Source: Ancylobacter sp. IITR112 (GTDB lineage: Bacteria; Pseudomonadota; Alphaproteobacteria; Rhizobiales; Xanthobacteraceae). Taken from it: 64,000 bases of DNA. The stretch's first letter is position 1. Each line of letters begins with the position of its first letter. Under the pieces are notes generated by a model. It was not told where the DNA came from. It worked only from the letters and a program-made list of their open reading frames with translations, and ran no database searches. A program made the position numbers and the translations under genes. Location: assembly GCF_041415945.1 (NCBI RefSeq), contig NZ_JBGCUS010000001.1, positions 62,001-126,000 of the forward strand, written 5' to 3'. Shown piece by piece: positions 35,551-43,658 of this stretch.

Positions 35551-36399
35551 ATGACAGACACACCCGCCGCCTCTGCCCCGCCGCCGCGCGCGCCGCTGTT
35601 CTCCCCCGAGGAGGTGGAGCGCTATGCGCGCCATCTCGTGCTCGCCGAAATCGGTGGGCCGGGCCAGCAGAAGCTGAAAAAGGCGCGGATGCTGGTGGTG
35701 GGCGCGGGCGGGCTCGGCGCCCCGGCGCTGATGTATCTCGCCGCCGCCGGGGTCGGCCATCTCACCGTCATCGACGATGACGAGGTGTCGCTGTCGAATT
35801 TGCAGCGGCAGGTGATCCACACCACCGCCGCCATCGGCCGGCGCAAGACCGAGAGCGCGGGCGATTTCGTCGCCGCGCTCAACCCGCATGTGGAATTTGA
35901 GGGGATCACGGCGCGGCTGACGGCGGCGAATGCGCTGGCGCTGGTGGGCGGGGCCGATGTGGTGATCGACGGTTCGGACAATTTTTCCACCCGCTATCTC
36001 GTCTCGGATGCCTGCGCGCTGGCGGGCCGGCCGCTCGTCTCCGCCGCGCTGGGGCGGTTTGATGCCACGGTGACGACGCTGCGCCCGCATGAGAAGGGGC
36101 CGGACGGCACCCCGAACCCGACCTATCGCTGCCTGTTCCCGGAACCGCCGCCGGCCGGGCTGGTGCCAAGCTGCGCCGAGGCCGGCATTCTCGGCGCGGT
36201 GGCCGGGGTGGCCGGCACGCTGGTGGCGCTGGAAGCGGCGCGCGCCGTGGTCGGCTTCGGCGAGGGGCTGGTCGGGCGGCTGCTGATGATCGACACCCTT
36301 ACCATGCGCTTCGAGACGCTGAGCTATGGCTGGGACCCGGACAACCCGCTGACCGGCGAGAGCCCGACGATCACGGATCTGTCGCGGCACGCGGGCTGA
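35551..36399 (+). CDS. moeB: MoeB/ThiF-family sulfur-carrier adenylyltransferase
   Basis: E1-like enzyme that adenylates the C-terminal Gly-Gly of a small sulfur carrier (MoaD for molybdopterin, or ThiS). The 282-residue product starts at ATG 35551. It shows RYARHLVLAEIGGPGQQKL, the nucleotide loop VVGAGGLGAPALMYLAAAG, DDDEVSLSNLQRQVIH, DGSDNFSTRYLVSDAC and YRCLFPEPP. The CxxC pairs that bind zinc in E. coli MoeB are missing (TYRC replaces CYRC; no C-terminal CxxC), so this is the zinc-free type. There is no C-terminal rhodanese domain. Whether it serves MoaD or ThiS cannot be told here. Confidence 0.88.
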   Translation: MTDTPAASAPPPRAPLFSPEEVERYARHLVLAEIGGPGQQKLKKARMLVVGAGGLGAPALMYLAAAGVGHLTVIDDDEVSLSNLQRQVIHTTAAIGRRKTESAGDFVAALNPHVEFEGITARLTAANALALVGGADVVIDGSDNFSTRYLVSDACALAGRPLVSAALGRFDATVTTLRPHEKGPDGTPNPTYRCLFPEPPPAGLVPSCAEAGILGAVAGVAGTLVALEAARAVVGFGEGLVGRLLMIDTLTMRFETLSYGWDPDNPLTGESPTITDLSRHAG

Positions 36400-36685
36400 C
36401 GGGCGGCTATTTCTGCGTCGCCTCAAGGGGCGTCATCCCGGCCGAGCGCAGCGAGAGCCGGGATCGCATCCCTCTTCGCGAGGGAAGCGGCATGAGGTTC
36501 CACAATCCCGACGCAGGCACTCAACGCGGAGCAAGCAGCGCCCGATCGCGTTCGATGAGCGAGATCAGTTAGAGCATTTCACTGTTTCATGGAAACAGTG
36601 AAATGCTCTAACTCTTTCTTTTGTCGCGTTTTCTTCACGCGAACCGGTATCCACTTCGCTCGAAAACGCTCTAGGCTGATGGCGG
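36400..36685. repeat. REP-like and MITE-like palindromic repeats
   Basis: Two repeat types lie downstream of moeB. A REP-like hairpin at about 36431-36465 reads cgtcatcccggcc...gagagccgggat and recurs, in the other orientation, at 60508-60527. A second element at 36570-36674 begins with a strong inverted repeat (agagcatttcactgtttc and its complement), continues with cgcgaaccggtatccacttc and ends in aaaacgctctag; it resembles palindromic elements scattered in rhizobial genomes. No gene is present. Confidence 0.75.
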
Positions 36686-37450
36686 TCAGGGAAGCAGGCC
36701 CTGGCGCTTGAAGCATTCTTCGATCTTGGTCACCACGGCCGCCGAACCTGTTAGCTGCCATTTGACCGGCCTCGCGCCGTTGATCTGGGTGGTCAGCAAT
36801 TTGCCGTTCCTGAGGGCCGCGACGAAGCGATCGTCCAGCCCCGCTTCGCCCGCGCCTTCAGGGGTGAAGCCGAACTGGGCATCCACGCGGCGTCCGTCGA
36901 GCGTGATGATGCCGCCCTCAAATCCTTCCGTTTGGTCCGCAGGGACGCGCAGTTCCCAGCCATGCGTCTTCTTTTGAAGGATAAGGAAGCCGGCGGGATG
37001 GCTGATCGACCCGGCGCAGCCGACAAAATCCGGCCCCGCAATCAGCGAGACGACCTCCCATCCGCGCGTGGAGCCATAGGGCACCATCTCCAGATCGGCT
37101 GTCGTCTGGGAGGCAGGGTCCGCCGGCTCGGCGCCGGCATTCATGCCGGGCTCGTCGGCGACGGGCTCGCAGGAGAACTCCTCGACGCCAATGAAAAGCT
37201 TCGGCCCGTCGCCTTCCGGCCAGAACTGCAGTTCGCGGCCGGGATTCACCCAGGCGCCCTTGCCATCGGGCACGAGCGGCGCGCTGAAGGTGCCATGAAA
37301 GTTGCCACTGCTGTTCTCGGGATGGGTCTCGACGACAAGGCCGAGATCGCCGCCGCATTTGTAGAGAAGTTCGCCTTCCGCCCGCGCTGATCCAGCAGCG
37401 GCCACAAGAGCAACCATAGCAAGAAGGATGTTGACCAGGCGAGTGTTCAT
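36686..37450 (-). CDS. Exported hypothetical protein
   Basis: A 254-residue protein from ATG 37450 with a clear signal peptide ([20 protein letters not shown], then EGELLY). The mature part has six cysteines spread over its length and looks like a beta-rich periplasmic protein; I recognise no family. Segments such as GGIITLDGRRVDAQFGFTPE and LLTTQINGARPVKWQLTGS suggest invasion-associated-locus-B-type folds, but this is only an impression. No operon partner is evident: the neighbours are a repeat region and a divergent exported protein. Confidence 0.75.
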   Translation of the reverse strand: MNTRLVNILLAMVALVAAAGSARAEGELLYKCGGDLGLVVETHPENSSGNFHGTFSAPLVPDGKGAWVNPGRELQFWPEGDGPKLFIGVEEFSCEPVADEPGMNAGAEPADPASQTTADLEMVPYGSTRGWEVVSLIAGPDFVGCAGSISHPAGFLILQKKTHGWELRVPADQTEGFEGGIITLDGRRVDAQFGFTPEGAGEAGLDDRFVAALRNGKLLTTQINGARPVKWQLTGSAAVVTKIEECFKRQGLLP

Positions 37451-37821
37451 GGAGCGACCGGGCAAAGGGGAGAGAGGGAGCGTGCGTGGGCGGCCTTCCG
37501 ACGCGGCCTGGGCATCGCTCGACGTCGCCGACCCGAACGGGGACGGATCTGTCGTCGGCTTCGGCTACGGGGGCACGGAGCCGCGATCATGCACGTTCCC
37601 TGATACCGTTCAAGGGCGGTTCTGCTGGGAATCCACGCCACATGTCGACGCAGGAGCGTGGGGTCGGCGATAGGGCGGCGATGCGCTGTTCCCGTGAGGC
37701 TCCGGGCGCCCGGAACCGCTTGACCATGGCCTTGTCTGCGGTAATATAGTAGTCAATAGTTGAGAAAAGCTATTTTGAACGACCGCCCTTTTTACGCGCG
37801 CCCCTTCCTGCGGGAGAGATC
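37451..37821. other. Divergent intergenic region
   Basis: About 370 bp between two divergent exported-protein genes. Positions 37735-37795 are AT-rich (gtaatatagtagtcaatagttg) and probably contain the promoter of the gene at 37822. No gene is supported. Confidence 0.5.
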
Positions 37822-38301
37822 ATGAACAGACCTGCCCTTTTGCTGCTGGCGCTTGCCGCTTTCAGTCTTCACATGGCGCCCACACCATCCCTGGCGGGCG
37901 AGCGCGTACTGGCCACAATCGGCGGCTGGCGCGTGATTTTGAACCGCAACAATGACAACAGTTTCAACCGCTGCATCATCGAGACCAACCAGAACGGCAA
38001 GGTGCTGCGGGTCGCCCATAACGGCAAGGGGCCGGATTTCAGCCTCTCGGTCCCGGCCCAGGGTCACAGGAACGGCGACGACGTGACCGTCGGCTTCAAT
38101 GACGAACAGCCGGAATATTTCCGCTTCTCGTCCGATCGGGACCGCGCCTGGATGACGATGAGCTGGGACATGTCGCAGCTTTTCGAGACAGCCCGCACCA
38201 TCGAAGTCTGGATCGGCAATCGCGAGCTCAAGTGGAACCTCCGCGACACGCAAAAGGCGATCATTCGCCTGACCGATTGCGTTAACGAGAATGCACCGTG
38301 A
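37822..38301 (+). CDS. Exported hypothetical protein
   Basis: A 159-residue protein with signal peptide (LLLLALAAFSLHMAPTPSLA, cleavage before GERVLA) and a GGGAGAG ribosome-binding site before ATG 37822. The mature region (GGWRVILNRNNDNSFNRCII, then WIGNRELKWNL) has two cysteines far apart that could form a disulfide. It resembles small periplasmic proteins of alphaproteobacteria with an invasion-associated-type beta fold, but I cannot assign a family with confidence. It stands alone. Confidence 0.75.
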   Translation: MNRPALLLLALAAFSLHMAPTPSLAGERVLATIGGWRVILNRNNDNSFNRCIIETNQNGKVLRVAHNGKGPDFSLSVPAQGHRNGDDVTVGFNDEQPEYFRFSSDRDRAWMTMSWDMSQLFETARTIEVWIGNRELKWNLRDTQKAIIRLTDCVNENAP

Positions 38302-38552
38302 CGCGCTGAACGGCTGGCAGCGCAGGTTTGCCATCGGCGATGGGGTCCGACGCCACGGCAGCCAACCCACTCCAGCCCATCCGCCTCGCGCTGGTACTGG
38401 GCGCGACCGATCCACTCCAATGAGCCCGCAGGCCCCGCGCTCCGATTGTCATCGTGCCTGGGTCCTGCCACCGGACAAAGGCCCACCTCATGCCGAGATG
38501 CGCGCGCGGCGCGCCTTGAAGCGCGCAGGCGCCTGTCTTCTGCCGGCCCGCT

Positions 38553-39554
38553 TCAGAGCATCGCCGGCAGAACCCGGTCGGGCGGGCGGTGGCCGTCCAT
38601 GAACGCCTTGATGTTCACGATCACCTTCTCGCCGGTGTCCACGCGGGCCTCCACCGTGGCCGAGCCCATATGCGGCAGCAGCACCACCTTGCCGGCGCGG
38701 GCGAGCTTGAGCAGCTTCGGGCTCACCGCCGGCTCGCGCTCGAACACGTCGAGCCCGGCGCCGGCGATCTCCCCCTGTTCGATCATGCGGATCAGCGCAT
38801 GCTCGTCGATCACCTCGCCGCGCGCGGTGTTGACGATATAGGCGTCGCGCCGCACCAGCTTCAGCCGGCGGGCGGAGAGCAGGTGGAAAGTGGCCGGCGT
38901 GTGCGGGCAGTTGATGGAGAGAATGTCCATCCGCGCCAGCATCTGGTCGAGGCTGTCCCAATAGGTGGCTTCCAGATCTTCCTCGATCTGCGCGGGGAGC
39001 GGCCGGCGGTTGTGATAATGGATCTGCAGGCCGAAGGCGCGGGCGCGGCGCGCCACCGCCTGGCCGATGCGCCCCATGCCGATGATGCCGAGCCGCTTGC
39101 CCCAGATGCGGTGGCCGAGCATCCAGGTGGGCGACCAGCCGGGCCAGGCGCCGTCATCGCTGGTGATGAGCGCCGCACCTTCGGTGAGCCGGCGCGGCAC
39201 GGCGAGAATCAGCGCCATGGTCATGTCGGCCGTGTCCTCGGTGAGGACGCCGGGCGTGTTGGTGATGGTGATGCCGCGATTCGTGGCGGCGGTGACATCA
39301 ATATGGTCGACGCCATTGCCGAAATTGGCGATCAGCTTGAGGTTCGGCCCCGCCGCCTCGATGACGCGGGCGTCGATGCGGTCGCAAATGGCCGGCACCA
39401 GCACATCGGCGGTGGCCACCGCCTCGGCCAGAGCGGCCGGGGTCATCGGCACGTCGTCGACATTGAGCCGCGCATCGAACAATTCGCGCATGCGGGTTTC
39501 GATCTTGTCGGGCAGCTTTCGCGTCACGACGACCAGCGGCTTCCTGCGGGCCAT
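38553..39554 (-). CDS. D-2-hydroxyacid dehydrogenase (glyoxylate/hydroxypyruvate reductase type)
   Basis: NAD(P)-dependent 2-hydroxyacid dehydrogenase, 333 residues from ATG 39554, which has a GGGGAG ribosome-binding site; the frame opens 7 codons earlier. The Rossmann loop is GIIGMGRIGQAVA, and the catalytic residues Arg (NTARGEVID), Glu (AGLDVFEREP) and His (LPHMGSAT) are all present. FGNGVDHIDVTAATNRGITI fits the glyoxylate reductase branch (GyaR/GhrB-like), which reduces glyoxylate to glycolate or hydroxypyruvate to glycerate. Exact substrate and cofactor preference cannot be read from sequence alone. Confidence 0.9.
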   Translation of the reverse strand: MARRKPLVVVTRKLPDKIETRMRELFDARLNVDDVPMTPAALAEAVATADVLVPAICDRIDARVIEAAGPNLKLIANFGNGVDHIDVTAATNRGITITNTPGVLTEDTADMTMALILAVPRRLTEGAALITSDDGAWPGWSPTWMLGHRIWGKRLGIIGMGRIGQAVARRARAFGLQIHYHNRRPLPAQIEEDLEATYWDSLDQMLARMDILSINCPHTPATFHLLSARRLKLVRRDAYIVNTARGEVIDEHALIRMIEQGEIAGAGLDVFEREPAVSPKLLKLARAGKVVLLPHMGSATVEARVDTGEKVIVNIKAFMDGHRPPDRVLPAML

Positions 39555-39749
39555 GTTGCTCCCCGTACAAATCACCGTGCGGTCAAGCTCCCGTTAACGC
39601 TACGGGCCCCACACTCGCGCCAAACCGGGCGAGGCGTTCCTTAGCAGACGGGTTGGCGAAACACAAAAAGGCACCGATTCGCGGTGCAGGCGTGTGAGGC
39701 CCACCGCGCTGCGGACGGCACCGCCCGATGGCGAAGGATTATTGAGACG

Positions 39750-40334
39750 ATGCGTGACAACAAGCTTCGAGGCCGAACGAAGCTGCGGATGACGACTGCC
39801 GTGCTGGCCTGTCTGGCGTCACTGGCCTCACTGTCCACCTCACTGCACTCTCCGGCCATGGCCCAGGAAGCCGCGCCGGCCGATGCGTCGGGGCCGGTGG
39901 GGCGTACCAGTGGCCTGCCCGTGCCCCGCTTCGTCAGCCTCAAGGCCGACAAGGTGAATGTGCGCTCGGGCCCCACCCGCGACCATGGCGTCGCCTGGGT
40001 GTTCACCCGAGCTGGGCTTCCCGTTGAAATCACTGCTGAATTTGAGAACTGGCGGCGCATTCGCGACGCTGACGGGGCCGAGGGCTGGGTGTACCATTCC
40101 ATGCTGTCGGGCCGGCGCACCGCCCTCGTCACCCCGTGGAAGGCGGGCGAGGAAGTCTCGCTATACGCCGAACCGTCCACCACATCGGCGGTGCGCGCCC
40201 GCCTGGAAGCGGGAGTGCTCGGAAAAGTCGAGCATTGCGACGGCAAATGGTGCCGCTTTTACGACAATGGCTTCGACGGTTTCATTGAGCAGGTGCGCCT
40301 CTGGGGCGTCTATCCCGGCGAGAAATTGGAGTAG
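39750..40334 (+). CDS. Exported SH3-domain protein
   Basis: A 194-residue protein from ATG 39750 (GAAGGA upstream). A signal peptide (MTTAVLACLASLASLSTSLH, cleavage near PAMAQ) is followed by two bacterial SH3-like domains: KADKVNVRSGPTRDHGVAWV with GAEGWVYHSML, then VSLYAEPSTTSAVRARLEAG with CDGKWCRFYDNGFDGFIEQ. Such proteins are common in alphaproteobacteria and are thought to act at the cell wall. The ending WGVYPGEKLE is typical of this family. No operon partner is evident. Confidence 0.85.
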   Translation: MRDNKLRGRTKLRMTTAVLACLASLASLSTSLHSPAMAQEAAPADASGPVGRTSGLPVPRFVSLKADKVNVRSGPTRDHGVAWVFTRAGLPVEITAEFENWRRIRDADGAEGWVYHSMLSGRRTALVTPWKAGEEVSLYAEPSTTSAVRARLEAGVLGKVEHCDGKWCRFYDNGFDGFIEQVRLWGVYPGEKLE

Positions 40335-40359
40335 GGGCAAGGCGTTAGGCATTGCCGCC

Positions 40360-41211
40360 TTAGGCGAAGCGCCGCGCGCCCGCCACGCACAGCACGACGA
40401 GAGCGGTGGCGGCAATCATCGTCCACGACACCTGCTCGCCCACCAGAAGCCCCGCCAATGCCAGCCCGAGGAAAGGCTGAAGCAATTGTAGCTGGCCCAC
40501 CGCCGCGATGCCGCCCAGCGCGAGGCCGCGATACCAGAAGACGAAGCCGACCAGCATGCTGAACACCGAGACATAGGCGAGGCCGGCCCAGGCGCCGGCA
40601 CTGACCGGCGCCAGCGTGTCCGGCCGCGTCGCCACCGCGAGAGCCAGCATCGGCGGCAGGGCGAGCAGCAGCGCCCAGGAAATCACCTGCCAGCCACCGA
40701 GGTGGCGCGACAGCCGCGCTCCCTCGGCATAGCCGAGCCCGCAGAGCAGCACCGCGCCGACCATCAGCAGATCACCCGTCACCGAACTCGGCACGCCATT
40801 GCCGGCGGCGAAGCCGGCAACGGTGGCGGCGCCGACCACCGAGAACAGCCAGAAGGCGGGCTTCGGCCGCTCGCCGCCGTGCAGCACGCCGAACAGGGCG
40901 GTGGCGAGCGGCAGCAACCCGATGAAGACGATGGAGCGCGCGGCTGTGATGTGCTGCAGCGCCAGTGCCGTGAGCAGGGGAAAGCCGACCACCACCCCGC
41001 CCGCGACCACGGCGAGGGGACCGGCATCCGCCCGCGCCGGGCGTTGCTGCGGCAGCAGGAACAGCAGCCCCGCTCCCAGAAGCGCGGCGATGACCGCCCG
41101 CGCCGAGGTGAGGAACAGCGGCGTGAAGCCGGCGACCGCCACCCGTGTCGCCGGCAGCGAGCCGCTGAAGATGATCACGCCGATCAGGCCGCTCCACCAG
41201 CCCTTTGCCAT
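40360..41211 (-). CDS. EamA/DMT-family inner-membrane exporter
   Basis: A 283-residue drug/metabolite transporter with ten predicted membrane helices in two EamA repeats (first repeat GLIGVIIFSGSLPATRVAVA with FLTSARAVIAALLGAGLLFL; second GDLLMVGAVLLCGLGYAEGA, ending WTMIAATALVVLCVAGARR). DMT exporters move amino acids, amines or other metabolites out of the cell. The divergent MocR regulator 105 bp away is the usual partner of such transporters, so its ligand and the transported compound are probably linked. Confidence 0.9.
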   Translation of the reverse strand: MAKGWWSGLIGVIIFSGSLPATRVAVAGFTPLFLTSARAVIAALLGAGLLFLLPQQRPARADAGPLAVVAGGVVVGFPLLTALALQHITAARSIVFIGLLPLATALFGVLHGGERPKPAFWLFSVVGAATVAGFAAGNGVPSSVTGDLLMVGAVLLCGLGYAEGARLSRHLGGWQVISWALLLALPPMLALAVATRPDTLAPVSAGAWAGLAYVSVFSMLVGFVFWYRGLALGGIAAVGQLQLLQPFLGLALAGLLVGEQVSWTMIAATALVVLCVAGARRFA

Positions 41212-41316
41212 CGCATTCTCCCCTGTTGCGCCTTGGCTTAGGCGCCTGGGACTGGCGGGAACAGGGACGGTTGCGTAGGGTGGCGCCGAACAGTGAGGCC
41301 ATACGGAGCCATACAG
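41212..41316. promoter_or_regulatory. EamA/MocR divergent promoter with direct repeat GCCATAC
   Basis: The ~105-bp gap between the divergent transporter and MocR genes ends with two direct copies of GCCATAC at 10-bp spacing (about 41298-41314). MocR/GabR regulators bind direct repeats near their own start, so this may be the autoregulatory operator. The GGAG within it also serves as ribosome-binding site for the TTG start at 41317. Confidence 0.45.
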
Positions 41317-42741
41317 TTGACCGCGCGCGAGCCTGACCCAGCGCCGCCTCCGGGGCGCACCGATGGCGTGCGGCTGGCGATACGACGCCTCATCGCCAGC
41401 CAGGCGCTGCTGCCCGGCGACAAGCTGCCGTCCATCCGTCAGCTGGCGCGCGAGCGGGCGGTTTCACCCTCGACCGTCGCGGAAGCCTATGATCGGCTCG
41501 CCGCCGAAGGGCTGATCCGCCCCCGGCCGGGTGCGGGCTTCTATGTCGCGGCGGCGCTTCCGCCGGCGGTCAGCGAGGTTTCGGCGCCGACGACGCGCGC
41601 CGTCGATCCCTTCTGGGTGTCGCGCCAGTCGCTCGACGCTGCGCGCGGGACGCTGCGGCCCGGCTGCGGCTGGCTGCCGCCGGACTGGATGCCGCTCGCC
41701 GCTATCCGCCGCGCCCTGCGGGCGGCGGCGAAGACCGATGAGGCGACGCTGCTGGAATATGGCTCGACCCGCGGCTCGCTGGCGCTGCGCCGGCTGCTGG
41801 TGCGCGGCCTCGCCGGCGAGGGGATCGCGGCGGGCCCCGAGAACCTGCTGCTGACCAGTTCCGGCACCCAGGCGATCGACCTGATCTGCCGCCATGTTGT
41901 GCGTCCCGGCGACACGGTGCTGGTCGACGATCCCTGCTATTTCAATTTCCGCGCGCTGCTGCAAGCGCATGCGGTGCGGATCGTCGGGGTGCCCTATACG
42001 CCCGCTGGCCCCGATGTCGCGGCGTTCGAGGCGGCACTGGCGGCACACCGGCCGCGCCTCTACCTCACCAATTCCGCGCTGCATAATCCGACCGGCGCGA
42101 CACTTTCGCCCCACACCGCCCATCGCCTGCTGGCGGCTGCGGCGGCGCAGGATCTCATCATTGTCGAGGACGAGATCTTCGCCGATTTCGAGCCGGAACG
42201 CTCTGTGCGCCTCGCCGCGCTCGACGGGCTGAACCGGGTGATCCGCATTGGCAGCTTCTCCAAGACGCTCTCGGCGTCGATTCGCTGCGGCTACATCGCC
42301 GCGCGGCCGGAACTGGCGGAGGCGCTGGTGGACCTGCAACTCGCCACCGGCTTCGGCGGCCCGAGCCCGCTCGCCGCGGAACTCGTCTTCCGCACCCTGA
42401 GCGAGGGCGGCTATTACCGTCACCTCGGCTCCCTGCGCGGCCGGCTGGCGCGGCGGCGGCGCGAGGTTGGTGCGGAACTCGCCCGCTGCGGCCTGCAGGC
42501 CTGGACGCTGCCGCGTGGCGGTTTTTATCTCTGGTGTCGGCTGCCGGACGGGCGGGACGCTTCCGAGGTCGCGCAGCGCGCCCTGCAGCAGGGTATCGTG
42601 CTGGCGCCGGGCAACGTCTTCAGCGTCAGCCTGGCGGCGTCCGATTTCTTGCGGTTCAACGTCACCCAGACGACCCCGCCGGTACTCGACTTCCTGCAAC
42701 GCGCCTGTGCCGAGCCGGCGTTTCGGCAAGCTGCGCGTTGA
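41317..42741 (+). CDS. MocR-family regulator (GntR HTH fused to aminotransferase fold)
   Basis: A 474-residue regulator: an N-terminal GntR winged helix (residues about 15-85: VRLAIRRLIASQALLPGDKL, then PSIRQLARERAVSPSTVAEA) joined to a full type I aminotransferase domain with the PLP-binding lysine in RIGSFSKTLSASIRCGYI. I prefer the TTG start at 41317, which has GGAG 8 nt upstream; GTG 41293 is possible. PLP-bound MocR proteins sense amino acids or vitamin B6. The divergent EamA exporter is its likeliest target; the co-directional alsD-alsS genes 68 bp downstream could also be. Confidence 0.9.
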   Translation: MTAREPDPAPPPGRTDGVRLAIRRLIASQALLPGDKLPSIRQLARERAVSPSTVAEAYDRLAAEGLIRPRPGAGFYVAAALPPAVSEVSAPTTRAVDPFWVSRQSLDAARGTLRPGCGWLPPDWMPLAAIRRALRAAAKTDEATLLEYGSTRGSLALRRLLVRGLAGEGIAAGPENLLLTSSGTQAIDLICRHVVRPGDTVLVDDPCYFNFRALLQAHAVRIVGVPYTPAGPDVAAFEAALAAHRPRLYLTNSALHNPTGATLSPHTAHRLLAAAAAQDLIIVEDEIFADFEPERSVRLAALDGLNRVIRIGSFSKTLSASIRCGYIAARPELAEALVDLQLATGFGGPSPLAAELVFRTLSEGGYYRHLGSLRGRLARRRREVGAELARCGLQAWTLPRGGFYLWCRLPDGRDASEVAQRALQQGIVLAPGNVFSVSLAASDFLRFNVTQTTPPVLDFLQRACAEPAFRQAAR

Positions 42742-42809
42742 GCGGCATTCCGCACTATGGTACAGAAAACGTCGTTACGGGAAGTGGTTTACCATCAAGG
42801 GATCGGTTA

Positions 42810-43640
42810 ATGGCCAGAACAACCTTGGATATCCCCGTGTCGTTGAAGAAGGCGCTTGATGAAGAGGCCGCGCGCAAGAAGATCAGCCGCGACTGGTTGA
42901 TTTTATCCATCCTCTCCGACCATGTGGATTTGAGCGTCCACACCGTGTTTCAGGTTTCCACCTCCGGCGCTCTGGTCGCCGGCGTGTATGACAAGGAAGT
43001 AACCGTCGCAACGCTGCTCGAGCATGGCAACTTCGGCCTCGGCACTTTCGCCGGTCTCGATGGCGAGATGGTGGTGCTGGACGGGCGCGCCTATCAGGCG
43101 CAGGGTTCCGGCAAGGTGACGGAGGCGACCGCGGAGGCGGGCGCGCCCTTCGCCGTCATCACTGCTTTTTCCCCCGACGCCACGGGCAGCCTGCCCAGTG
43201 TCATCAGCTTCGCGGATCTCGAAGCCAAGTGCGACGCCCTTCGCAACTCCGACAACATTTTCTACGCGCTGCGCCTGCATGGCCACTTCCCCTACGTCAA
43301 GGCCCGCGTGGTGAACCCGCCGGCGCCGGGTACCGCGCTGGCCGAGGCGGCGAAATCGCAGAGCGAATTCGTGTTTGAGGATGTCGAAGGCACGCTGGTC
43401 GGCATCTGGTCGCCCAGCTTTGCCAGTGCCTTCAGCGTCGAGGGCTACCATTTCCACTTCATTTCCGACGACCGGCAGCATGGCGGTCATGTGCTCGACG
43501 TGCGGGCGGACACGCTCGCCTTCGCCATCGAGGCGCTCTCCGACTACCGCCTCGTCCTGCCGGAAACCGAGGCCTATCTGAAAGCTAATCTCCACAGGGA
43601 CATCGCGGCGGAGCTCAACGCCGCCGAGCGCGGCCACTGA
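42810..43640 (+). CDS. alsD: Alpha-acetolactate decarboxylase with N-terminal ribbon-helix-helix-like extension
   Basis: Converts 2-acetolactate to acetoin. The 276-residue product starts at ATG 42810 with AAGGGA 7 nt upstream. The decarboxylase domain begins at FQVSTSGALVAGVYDKEVTV and holds the zinc site YHFHFISDDRQHGGH (His-x-His plus a later His). The first ~45 residues (RTTLDIPVSLKKALDEEAAR, then KKISRDWLILSIL) are not part of the usual enzyme and look like a ribbon-helix-helix DNA-binding motif. It is followed by the acetolactate synthase gene after 18 bp, so the two form an acetoin operon. Confidence 0.92.
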   Translation: MARTTLDIPVSLKKALDEEAARKKISRDWLILSILSDHVDLSVHTVFQVSTSGALVAGVYDKEVTVATLLEHGNFGLGTFAGLDGEMVVLDGRAYQAQGSGKVTEATAEAGAPFAVITAFSPDATGSLPSVISFADLEAKCDALRNSDNIFYALRLHGHFPYVKARVVNPPAPGTALAEAAKSQSEFVFEDVEGTLVGIWSPSFASAFSVEGYHFHFISDDRQHGGHVLDVRADTLAFAIEALSDYRLVLPETEAYLKANLHRDIAAELNAAERGH

Positions 43641-43658
43641 CACACTCCGGGGAATATC

